Source: Erythrobacter sanguineus (GTDB lineage Bacteria; Pseudomonadota; Alphaproteobacteria; Sphingomonadales; Sphingomonadaceae). Taken from it: 64,000 bases of DNA. Below are positions 39,228-49,217 of this stretch, piece after piece. The position numbers were made by a program, and so were the translations under genes. How positions within the stretch are numbered: position 1 is the stretch's first letter; each line of letters begins with the position of its first letter. The stretch is from the NCBI GenBank assembly GCA_945878845.1, contig CAMCUB010000012.1, positions 1-64,000 of the forward strand, written 5' to 3'. The notes below the pieces were generated by a model. It was given only the letters and a program-made list of their open reading frames with translations, did not search any database and was not told the origin of the DNA.

Positions 39228-39767
39228 TCAGCCCTCATCCGCCCCGTCCACGCCCTCGCTGCAATCCCCGCCCTCGCCCTGATCGCAAGCGTCATCGTCA
39301 GCGTCGTCCCACGCGATCAGCGCAGGCGGCACCCGCAGCGCTTCGACCCGCGCATCGAAATCCGCCACCGCCGCGCGCACCCCTTGCGTGTCCTCGACCC
39401 GGTCAAGCCGCCCGAGATGCGCCAGCAGCAGCCGCGTATCAAAGCGCGTGCGGGTGGCGACCTCCTCGCCATGGTAATAAACCGTCTCGACAATCCCGTT
39501 CATCGCCCGGTCGGCGAGCACCTCTTCCACCTGCGGCCGGGCGAGCACCAGCGCGGCATCCCACATCCGCCGGAACTCGGGCGAGGCGCGCCGCATCCGG
39601 TAGAGATGCGCGCGGCTCACCCCCGCCTGCGCCGCCGCCGCCCGAACATTGCCCCACTGCGCCAACACCTCAACAAACCGCGCCTGCGCCTAGGGCGCGA
39701 CATCGGGCACCAGCGTGGCAGGATCGACGATGCTTGTGGAAGCGGCGGGCGCAGGGGTTTCGGACAT
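39228..39767 (-). pseudogene. HTH protein resembling small terminase subunits, amber codon near start
   Basis: An ATG at 39767 with GGAG nine bases upstream begins MSETPAPAASTSIVDPATLV. TAG stands in frame at 39690-39692 (codon 26), and the frame continues AQARFVEVLAQWGNVRAAAAQAGVSRAHLYRMRR to 39228. Without the stop the protein would be 179 aa. The segment after the stop is a helix-turn-helix of the kind in phage small-terminase-like proteins; the end is very acidic (DDADDDACDQGEGGDC). The stop can arise from CAG by one transition. Flanking repeats and this protein type suggest a mobile or phage-derived mini-element. Translation could resume from a downstream start at 39668. Confidence 0.7.
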
Positions 39768-40114
39768 GGGGTGATGCTCCGGGGCAAGGGGTCAGGAATA
39801 CCCGAAGCTATCAGAGGGAAATAGCTGTAGGAAAACGGGAAAAGTCCTACATTCTTGTGTTCCGCATCGCCTCCGCGATGCGGTCCTCGCTAGACGCGCA
39901 GCAAGCTGCGCCCGCTGCGGGCTGCCGTTCGGCCTTGCGGGCCTGCGGCCCGAGGGGAGGAGCTTCCGAGGCTGACCGAAATTCCCCCTCCCGTTCACGG
40001 GAGGGGCGCGAGACTTGCCGGCTTGCCGGCTAGTCGCAGCGGGGTGGGCCTTCCGGCCCAGCGCTTCGCGCCCCACCCCCAACCCCTCCCGTGAACGGGA
40101 GGGGGGAAAATGCC
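39768..40114. other. repeat-filled gap between the broken HTH gene and the next small gene
   Basis: No gene seen. It contains GTAGGA...TCCTAC (39827-39856), a perfect 9-base hairpin CCGCATCGC/GCGATGCGG (39862-39883), and two copies of the palindrome CCCCTCCCGT/ACGGGAGGGG (39985-40006 and 40083-40104). The palindromes share their core with the 18054 element. Confidence 0.65.
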
Positions 40115-40351
40115 TCACCGCCCGCGAAGCACCCGCTCATTGGCCAGGATCGCCGCCCGCGTCTCGTCCGACATAGGCGGATTCCGGGCCTCAAGTAGCG
40201 AAGCGGTAGGCCGACAAAGACTCCCCCCAACCCGCCCCGCTGCGAGATGCGCGAGCCACTCGGCGACAAAGGCGCGATCCCCCTCGTAATCGTACGGCCG
40301 CGTCTGCTGGTTCGGACGGTGGTTCGGATGGCGAGGCGGAATATCGGACAC
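40115..40351 (-). CDS. small hypothetical protein
   Basis: 78 aa from a GTG at 40351 with AAGGAG seven bases upstream, which supports a real gene. The sequence is polar, with a Pro/Asn/Arg-rich start (DIPPRHPNHRPNQQTRPYDYEGD) and a short helical segment (FVAEWLAHLAAGRVG). No domain recognised. On the same strand as the broken HTH gene, 347 bases upstream of it; they may belong to one acquired unit. Confidence 0.55.
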   Translation of the reverse strand: MSDIPPRHPNHRPNQQTRPYDYEGDRAFVAEWLAHLAAGRVGGSLCRPTASLLEARNPPMSDETRAAILANERVLRGR

Positions 40352-40962
40352 GGCGCGCTCCTTGGAGAGAGAGGGAGAGGCACGCGAGGGTACAGGGGGT
40401 GCGGGGGTGTAGGAAAGGGGGGATCTGACCCGCCTGCCCCGATAAGCCTGCGTTTCAGGCAGCCGACGTGATCGCCGAGAAGAAGCCTGAGTTGATCATG
40501 GCAGACCGCGTGCGACGCCGGAACAAATGCCTTTGTGCTTAGAAGAACACCGGTTGTTGGAAGCCTGCTTCCCCGAAGCCAGTGAGCCATCCCCGGTTTC
40601 AGCGCCAAGCCACCTGAGAAGTAAGGCGCTTATATATCTATCAGATTCGACACCGATCCTAACAATCGCATCGCGCCTCGCACATGAATCACCGGAGACA
40701 GTGCGCCGACGGCTTTGCCGATCCCAGACGAGTTACATTCGCAACATTTAGAACTCTGTAATTCTTATACCATTGCAAATTATATAAATTAAATGATTTC
40801 AATAAATATTTCGATTTTTATTTATCCGCAACATATTGATATATATATATTTTTCAATTTCTCGAAAATCTTTTATATTAACGGTCAGGATCTTCTTATG
40901 ATTAATATTGATGCATTATATAAACCCATCATAGTTTTATTTACACAGCGGGGTAAAACTCG
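40352..40962. other. gap leading into the AT-rich island
   Basis: Composition changes abruptly here: up to about 40600 the DNA is as GC-rich as the rest, while 40801-40860 has only 9 G or C in 60 bases. Short open frames exist (40527-40751, 40793-41056), but none has convincing content. Many TATAAT-like sequences lie between 40760 and 40930, so a promoter for the next two genes is probable. Confidence 0.6.
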
Positions 40963-41106
40963 ATGGAAGATCATAAAGCTGAAAAAAATTCTTCAAAATT
41001 CCTTGAAGAAACTGCGATCACTCCAATATCATCAGTGGCCGAATATAAAAAGGTAACGAAGAAAACCTATTTTAAACCGACCCTTAGGGTCATTGTGATA
41101 CCATGA
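40963..41106 (+). CDS. 47-aa peptide with YxxPxL motif, coupled to regulator
   Basis: The ATG at 40963 follows GGGG by nine bases. The peptide is hydrophilic with a C-terminal KKTYFKPTLRVIVIP; stop TGA overlaps the ATG of the next gene (ATGA), so the two are coupled. Y-x-x-P-x-L is the leader motif read by RiPP recognition elements in lasso peptide precursors, but here the ORF ends six residues after it with no core and no cyclase nearby. A competing frame, 40898-41056 (52 aa, AGGA ribosome site), overlaps it out of phase. The 47-aa frame is favoured for its amino acid balance and the stop-start overlap. Function unknown. Confidence 0.5.
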   Translation: MEDHKAEKNSSKFLEETAITPISSVAEYKKVTKKTYFKPTLRVIVIP

Positions 41107-41795
41107 AAAGTCAGTTCGACAATTTATCATATTACACATTAAAATATTTGTATATTAATGATAATTTCGCAAAGTATCGCGAGCTATTTGTTCGCAAGGA
41201 ATTTTTGCTCTCAAAAATTCTCAGTTACCGTCTTCTCTTTGATGATCTGCCACGGACCCTCGAGCGTATAGATATATTGATTGTGGGCGGCAACGATCCC
41301 GATCGGCTCATGTCATTCATCAGAATAAACCATCCGTGCCTCAAGCGCATTGCGAAGATTGCGCTTGGTCAAAACCTCAATCCAATCAGACGAGCAGCTC
41401 TTCTAAGGCTGGGTTATGACGACGTGCTGAACCTGAAGGACTTAGCGCCGGACGAACTCGGAAGTAGAGTCCTGTCGATCCTTCACAGATATCGAACAAC
41501 TGAATCTCAAATATTCAGCGAACAAATTTTCGATGACATTATAGAAAATAATTCTGTCAAACAAAAACTTACGCCATCCGAAAAATCCGTACTGAAATTA
41601 CTGATTGAGACACCGGGAAATTTCTGCACCGGGGAGAAGCTTTCGAAGGCGGCTTCTCACGATCACATAGAGGTTTCACCCGCCCACCTCCGCGTATTGA
41701 TTCATAATATTCGCCAGCATCTGGCTGCCGGTTATGCGATCAATACGGTTTATGGTGAAGGTTATCGGTTTTCGGTTCCGAAAAGTGGACAGTAA
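41103..41795 (+). CDS. orphan winged-helix regulator with degenerate receiver domain
   Basis: 230 aa. C-terminal OmpR/PhoB-type DNA-binding domain: LTPSEKSVLKLLIETPGNFCTGEKL, then HLRVLIHNIRQHLAAGYAINTVYGEGYRFSVP, the wing. The N-terminal half looks like a worn receiver (LLRLGYDDVLNLKDLAPDELGSRVLSIL matches the last helices). The strand where phospho-Asp should be reads DILIVGGNDPD, and the usual acidic pocket is not clear, so it probably works without phosphorylation. No histidine kinase adjoins it. Codon and base use is AT-rich, unlike all neighbours, indicating acquisition. Start ATG overlaps the upstream small ORF. Confidence 0.78.
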   Translation: MKSQFDNLSYYTLKYLYINDNFAKYRELFVRKEFLLSKILSYRLLFDDLPRTLERIDILIVGGNDPDRLMSFIRINHPCLKRIAKIALGQNLNPIRRAALLRLGYDDVLNLKDLAPDELGSRVLSILHRYRTTESQIFSEQIFDDIIENNSVKQKLTPSEKSVLKLLIETPGNFCTGEKLSKAASHDHIEVSPAHLRVLIHNIRQHLAAGYAINTVYGEGYRFSVPKSGQ

Positions 41796-42144
41796 ATCAA
41801 ACATCGCCCCCACATCGACTTGGATCCAGCATCACCGAGTGTGCAAGGGTGCTAGATAGCGCCGCATAAACGAGCGCTGCTCCTTCACCATCGTTTCCGG
41901 CGTCCCCTCTACGCGACAATCTCCCCGCTCCGCGCACCGCTCCCCCATGCGTCGCGCTGAGCTTATTTGTGCACGCACAGCGTCTCTTCCAGGGTCCATC
42001 ATGCCGAAAGCGCGGGCAGTGCGGGCCGCAGCATGGATGCTGAAACACGTTCAGCGTGACGCTTAAGCTAGGACGCTGCGTTTCCGAAAGCTTCGCTCGC
42101 CCCTCCACCACCTTAGGTGGTCCCCCTCCCCAGCTGGGGGAGGA
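41796..42144. other. gap between the island and uvrA with decayed uvrA sequence and hairpins
   Basis: No intact gene. It holds a degenerate copy of the uvrA 3' end (41849-41950), a REP-like inverted repeat GCTGAA/TTCAGC (42039-42055) followed by GTGACGC, and two hairpins next to the uvrA stop: ACCACCTTAGGTGGT at about 42107-42121 and CCTCCCCAG/CTGGGGGAGG at 42125-42143. The last pair is the likely uvrA terminator. Confidence 0.7.
41849..41950 (-). repeat. decayed partial copy of the uvrA 3' end
   Basis: From 41879 onward the block aligns with the last codons of uvrA (about 42176-42250). Shared runs are GCTCCTTCACCA, TCCGGCGTCCC, GCGACAATCTCCCCGC and CGCGCACC, with scattered substitutions and two 2-base insertions that break the frame. 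The copy is in the same orientation as uvrA and lies ~200-300 bases downstream of it. It is therefore a fossil of a duplicated or replaced uvrA end. Confidence 0.75.
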
Positions 42145-45051
<2,907 letters not shown>

Positions 45052-45424
45052 GGAAGAGGTATGTTCCGTAAATGTTCGCGCATGTAAAGGGCGCAAGGCT
45101 GGGATTTCCGCCGCTGTGCATCAGAGCGAGCGGTGCGCCGATCGGTTCCTGTCAGATAGGGATCGGGGCGCGATTGTCCACGCCCCGCCCGCCCCTGCGC
45201 GCGCAGTTTACAATCCCCCGTAAAAGGCGCATTTTCCTCTCTGCCCATCGCCGGCATCGAAACGAGACGAAGGGCAAGGGCCGAGGGGGCCGGTGCGCGA
45301 GAATGCGTCCGGCATGTTTGAAAAGACAGCCACCCGGCAAAGGGATTGCAAGTGCATGGCGCGGCCTGCCCGGAAACCCTTGCGGGCGCGCGCGGTCAAT
45401 CACTGCAAGGGTGGGGGAAACGCA
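45052..45424. other. 373-base divergent promoter region
   Basis: Between uvrA and the unknown gene at 45425. Apart from the uvrA LexA box nothing definite is visible: open frames on the plus strand are arginine-rich and lack ribosome sites. The region is expected to hold both promoters. Confidence 0.5.
45063..45077 (-). promoter_or_regulatory. LexA (SOS) box of uvrA
   Basis: GTTC-N7-GTTC is exact at 45063-45077, starting 12 bases before the uvrA start codon. It is the same operator type as in front of recA, so both are expected members of the SOS regulon. LexA bound here would block transcription directly. Confidence 0.88.
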
Positions 45425-46009
45425 ATGACCACTGAAACGGATACACTTGATCGCCAGATCACGATGACCTGCACGCCCATGCTGATCTGGTATGATGATG
45501 GCTCGATCGGCGCGACCGTAACCTTTACGCAGACCGGCGGGGTTCCTGCCGCAATGGCCGGGCGCGTCGACAGCCACGGCGCCATCGACCTTACTAATAT
45601 GCCCACCGATGACGCTTACAACGACAATATCGACGTGACGATCAACCTCGACACCAGCCAGATGTTTGATCGAGATCATCAGAATGCGGTGGCCGGACGC
45701 TGGGCCACAGCCGAGGAATATTCGGGCGAGGGCCCGGTTACCGGGTTTTGCTGGTTCTGCGGGACAGATGCCAACGGCAATTACAGCTCCGCGGTGCCGA
45801 TCTTGATTCCCGGCATGGTCACGGAACGCCTCAGCGACACGGCGGTGCTGATCAACGACGATACGCCCGATGCCGGCCCGGCCTATGCCTATTGCCTCGG
45901 TCTGGTGCTGCCGAACAACAACGGCTACTACATCACGATCGATCCGCGGATCACCAGCAAGACCTCGGTGGGCATCGGCTTCATGCTGAACGAAGAGCCG
46001 CCCTGTTGA
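45425..46009 (+). CDS. unknown cytosolic protein beside TIR gene
   Basis: 194 aa from ATG 45425, which has GGTGGGGG about eight bases upstream; no signal peptide or membrane segment. Acidic, beta-rich composition with repeated strand-like stretches (MLIWYDDGSIGATVTFTQTG, DNIDVTINLDTSQMFD, GYYITIDPRITSKTSVGIGF) and a few cysteines (FCWFCG). The pattern faintly recalls the AidA/PixA inclusion-body protein family, but no motif proves that. It converges on the TIR-TPR gene with only four bases between the stops. Confidence 0.6.
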   Translation: MTTETDTLDRQITMTCTPMLIWYDDGSIGATVTFTQTGGVPAAMAGRVDSHGAIDLTNMPTDDAYNDNIDVTINLDTSQMFDRDHQNAVAGRWATAEEYSGEGPVTGFCWFCGTDANGNYSSAVPILIPGMVTERLSDTAVLINDDTPDAGPAYAYCLGLVLPNNNGYYITIDPRITSKTSVGIGFMLNEEPPC

Positions 46010-46013
46010 CGGT

Positions 46014-48080
46014 CTAGAGCCCTTTCTCGCGCAGATAGGCGGGGTGGCGATAGCCCCGCCTGTCCAGCGCTGCGGCCACGTCTCGCGCCTCGGCGTCCCT
46101 GCCCAGCCGCTTGAGCAGAACAAATCGTTCGTCATCGGCACCGGGGGCCGCGGACAGGCTTTCGAAGCCGCTGGTCCAGTAGGCGCGCGCGGCCTCAGCC
46201 TGCCCCAAGCGTGCCTCGATGTCCCCGGCAATTATCAGCGCGCTTGTGCGGTTGGCACGATCGGCCTCACGCGTGGCTTCGGCGATCACCTGCTTGACCG
46301 GCCCCCGCCCCTCCGACGCCTGCCCGCTTGCCAATGCCAGCCGTGCGCGGCCTATCAGCACCTCTTGGCGCAAGACTGTGGACCATTCCGCGTTCGACGG
46401 ATCCCTTGCCATCATCCGGTCGAGCAGCGCTTCGGCCGCGTCCATCTGCGCCCGGCTTTCAGCAAGCCGTCCGGCGTAGATGAGGGCCTTCGCCTTCTGG
46501 ATCCGGCCGCCCGCGTCTGACTGCTGCCATTCGGTGTTGTCCGGTTCGATCCTCAGCAGTTCGGCGTGAACCGCAAGACCCCGGTCGAAGGACTTCAGCG
46601 CAGCCTCAAGCTCGCCCTGCTCCAGCTGAACCCAGGCGAGGTGCTGGAGCGCCACTCCGAGCCGGTTCATTGCCACGGCATTGGCCCGGTCGCGGCGCAG
46701 CACGTCTTCATAAATCGCGATCTCGCGGCTGTACTGCGCGAGGGCTTCGGAAAGCTTGCCGAGCTTGTGCTTCGATTTCCCCAGCCAGTTGGCGGCGACC
46801 CCAATCTCGATCTGCTGCGCGGTATCGGCGGGATTGCTGCGGGCGGCCGCTTCGGCCATTTTCAGCGAATTGGCGAAGGCTGGCTCGGCCTCGGCAATGC
46901 GCCCTTGCGCATCGAACATCACGCCGAGATTGCTCTCGGCGTAGCTGCTTTCCATCTGCCATTCGGGGTTTTTCGGATCGATCGCCAACAGCCGGTCGGC
47001 GAGGCGCTTATATTCGCGGTACTGCGCCTCGGCGTTTTTCAGCTCGCCGCGGTTATAGGCGATGTAGCCGACCCAGAACACGCTCTGCGCATGGTCGAAG
47101 ATGCGCTGCGCATTGTCGGGATCGCGCGCGAGCTGCTCGGCGGTCGAGGCGGCGGCCTCCTTGAAGGCTTTGAGCGCCTCCCCGCTGTCGCCGCGCAGGT
47201 TGGAAAGCTCGCCCACCAAGAGCAGCGCCCGCGCGCGCCGCCCCAGCGCATCGGCATCGAGATCGGCGAGCTTCTGCTTGGCATAGTAATCGAGCGCGCG
47301 GGTGCCGACCACGTCGAGCGCGTCGAGCCGCCCGACCGGTTCCAGCTTGGCGCGCAGATCGGTGAGCATGAATTCGACCAGCCCGTCCGCCTGATTGCGC
47401 TGGAATTCGGCCTCCTTGCGCGCTTCGACCGCGAACCAGGTGAGCGTGCTCATCACCGCCGTCAGCGTGAGCGAGGCGGCGACCACTGCGCGGGTGCGCA
47501 AGGTGCGGCGGCGCTCGTCGCGGCGGACCAGCTCGTCGAGCCCGGTGCCGAGCATCGCTGCGGCAAGCTTCAACCGCGCGATGCGTTTGCCATCGCCGCT
47601 CTCGCGCGCATCGGCAGCGAGCGGCGTGTCGAGCGCGATGTCGGTGACCGCGCCGTCAGCGTCCACGAGGTGGGTGAGCGCCTTGGGGAAGCACTCGTTG
47701 TCGGGATCGCCCGGCTCGCCGCCGACGATCAGCGCGAGCACTTTCGATGGATCGCGGTGGGTCTTGAACCAGGCGATCTCGCGATTGACCCATTTCGACT
47801 TGGCCGATGTGGCCGAGCAGACGACGATCAGGAACTCGCTCGCCCCCAGCGCCGCCTCGACCGCCGCACCGATGCTGGCGCCTGCGGCTTCCTCCTCGCG
47901 GTCCTTGAACAGCGGGTGGAGCCGGGCGGGCACCGGGCCATGCGCGCGTTCCTCGCCGACGAGGGCGCGCGGGGTGCGGTAGGTTTCGATGGCGTGCTGG
48001 AGCCACTTGCCCCATTTGGCGTCGGCCCAGCTGTAGCTGATGAACGCCTTGTAGCGGAACGCGCTCTCCGGATCGCTCAT
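46014..48080 (-). CDS. TIR domain - transmembrane - TPR protein
   Basis: 688 aa from ATG 48080 with a GGGGGA ribosome site. Residues ~8-150 form a TIR domain: YKAFISYSWADAKWGKWLQ (box 1), LFKDREEEAAGASIGAAVEAAL, FLIVVCSATSAKSKWVNREIAWF with the conserved Trp and the Glu expected in TIR NAD-hydrolases. A single membrane helix (VVAASLTLTAVMSTLTWFAV, about residue 205-225) leads to a long TPR array with repeats such as AEAQYREYKRLADRLLAIDPKNPEW and EAALKSFDRGLAVHAELLRIEPDN. Such proteins may signal by NAD cleavage or act as scaffolds. Partner unknown. Confidence 0.85.
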   Translation of the reverse strand: MSDPESAFRYKAFISYSWADAKWGKWLQHAIETYRTPRALVGEERAHGPVPARLHPLFKDREEEAAGASIGAAVEAALGASEFLIVVCSATSAKSKWVNREIAWFKTHRDPSKVLALIVGGEPGDPDNECFPKALTHLVDADGAVTDIALDTPLAADARESGDGKRIARLKLAAAMLGTGLDELVRRDERRRTLRTRAVVAASLTLTAVMSTLTWFAVEARKEAEFQRNQADGLVEFMLTDLRAKLEPVGRLDALDVVGTRALDYYAKQKLADLDADALGRRARALLLVGELSNLRGDSGEALKAFKEAAASTAEQLARDPDNAQRIFDHAQSVFWVGYIAYNRGELKNAEAQYREYKRLADRLLAIDPKNPEWQMESSYAESNLGVMFDAQGRIAEAEPAFANSLKMAEAAARSNPADTAQQIEIGVAANWLGKSKHKLGKLSEALAQYSREIAIYEDVLRRDRANAVAMNRLGVALQHLAWVQLEQGELEAALKSFDRGLAVHAELLRIEPDNTEWQQSDAGGRIQKAKALIYAGRLAESRAQMDAAEALLDRMMARDPSNAEWSTVLRQEVLIGRARLALASGQASEGRGPVKQVIAEATREADRANRTSALIIAGDIEARLGQAEAARAYWTSGFESLSAAPGADDERFVLLKRLGRDAEARDVAAALDRRGYRHPAYLREKGL

Positions 48081-48473
48081 CGGAAATCCCCCAGCTAGCT
48101 CCCATCGCAGGGCAGGTCGCCCCCTTCCCCGCGGCAAGGCCGGGGCGAGGCTAGGGCGAATTGGGCGAATAGGCAAACATACGTGGGGGCCTGCGGGCAA
48201 TCGGGGGCGGCGGGTCTCAAGGCAAATCCCGCCAAACGCCCGCGCACTTGGGACAAAACGACAATTTTCCAGTGTTTTGGCGCAGAATCGTATGCCCCTA
48301 CAGAAAATCTAAAGTCGTCAACGCGGCCGCCTTCTGCCAAATGAAGGGCCTCCCCGCAGAGCTGGCCGGGTCCCTTCGAGGGTCGCAACCTGGCCGCTTC
48401 TGCGGGCCGCTTGGTGGGGGCGAAAACAGGGGGGTGAAGCTTTCCCACGGCTTTACCCGCCACCTGTTGGCTC
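48081..48473. other. 393-base gap between ABC importer and TIR gene
   Basis: No gene found. At 48353-48406 a nested stem forms: CCCGCAG/CTGCGGG outside, GGCC/GGCC and GGT/ACC inside, with CCC-TTCGA-GGG at the tip. It may be the terminator of the importer operon or a small structured RNA. The rest near 48240-48300 is likely promoter of the TIR gene (AT-rich TTTTCCAGTGTTTT). Confidence 0.5.
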
Positions 48474-49217
48474 TCACCCACCCGTAACTAGCCCCCGCCG
48501 TCCCGGCTCGCCCAGCCATTGAGCGCTGATACCCCACACGCGCGCAATGACCTCTCCAGCGAGCGCGTCGGCGGGGGGCCCTTCTGCGACCACGCGGCCC
48601 TCGCGCAGCACCAGCACGTGATCGGCATGGTTCATCGCCAGCGCCAGATCGTGGAGCACGATTCCCACCCCCTGCCCACTCGCCGCACAGGCCTTGAGGT
48701 GCGCGATCAGTGCCAGCTGGTGCGCCAGATCGAGCGCGGCGAGCGGCTCGTCGGCGAGGATCCAGCGGGGCTCTCCGGCCAGCACTCGCGCCAGCAGCAC
48801 CCGCGCACGCTCGCCGCCGGAGAGCCGGCTGACGGGGCGGTTGCGGAGAGCCTCGAGATTGAGCGCGGCGAGCGCGGCTTCGACTGCCGCCGTGCCCCGA
48901 TCGCGCCACGGCAGGCGGCCAAGCGCGACGAGGCTTTCGGTGCTCACGTCCCAGGCAATGTCTGGGCTTTGCGGCAGGTAGCCGATGGCCTGCGCGCGGG
49001 CTCGCGGGGCGAGCGCGCCGAGCGGGCTGCCGTCCAGCGTGACCGCGCCCGCGTCTGGCTCCAGTAAGCCCGCCAGCGCGAGCAGAAGGGAGGACTTGCC
49101 CGCGCCGTTAGGGCCGACGATGGCGGTGATCCGCCCGGGCGCGAGCGCGGCGGTGAGGCCTTCGACCACGCGTCGCCCGCCGCGGGTCAGGGTGAGGTTC
49201 TGTGCCGCCAACGTCAT
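48474..49217 (-). CDS. ABC transporter ATP-binding protein (BtuD/FhuC type)
   Basis: 247 aa. Energises import of corrinoid, heme or ferric-siderophore. Walker A GPNGAGKSSLL, signature LSGGERARVLLAR, Walker B WILADEPLAALD and switch His in GIVLHDLALAMNHAD are all present. The ATG overlaps the stop of the permease gene (ATGA), so the three genes form one translationally coupled operon. Which of the possible substrates is used cannot be told from this gene. Confidence 0.93.
   Translation of the reverse strand: MTLAAQNLTLTRGGRRVVEGLTAALAPGRITAIVGPNGAGKSSLLLALAGLLEPDAGAVTLDGSPLGALAPRARAQAIGYLPQSPDIAWDVSTESLVALGRLPWRDRGTAAVEAALAALNLEALRNRPVSRLSGGERARVLLARVLAGEPRWILADEPLAALDLAHQLALIAHLKACAASGQGVGIVLHDLALAMNHADHVLVLREGRVVAEGPPADALAGEVIARVWGISAQWLGEPGRRGLVTGG

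Noticed and set aside
40527..40751. 74-aa open frame before the AT-rich island
   Set aside because: No ribosome site, no recognised motif, and it spans the composition boundary.
40793..41056. 87-aa (or 52-aa from 40898) open frame in the AT-rich island
   Set aside because: Translation is mostly Ile/Phe/Lys/Tyr as expected of AT-rich non-coding DNA and overlaps the better-supported 47-aa frame. The AGGA before 40898 keeps it possible, so it is mentioned under that gene.
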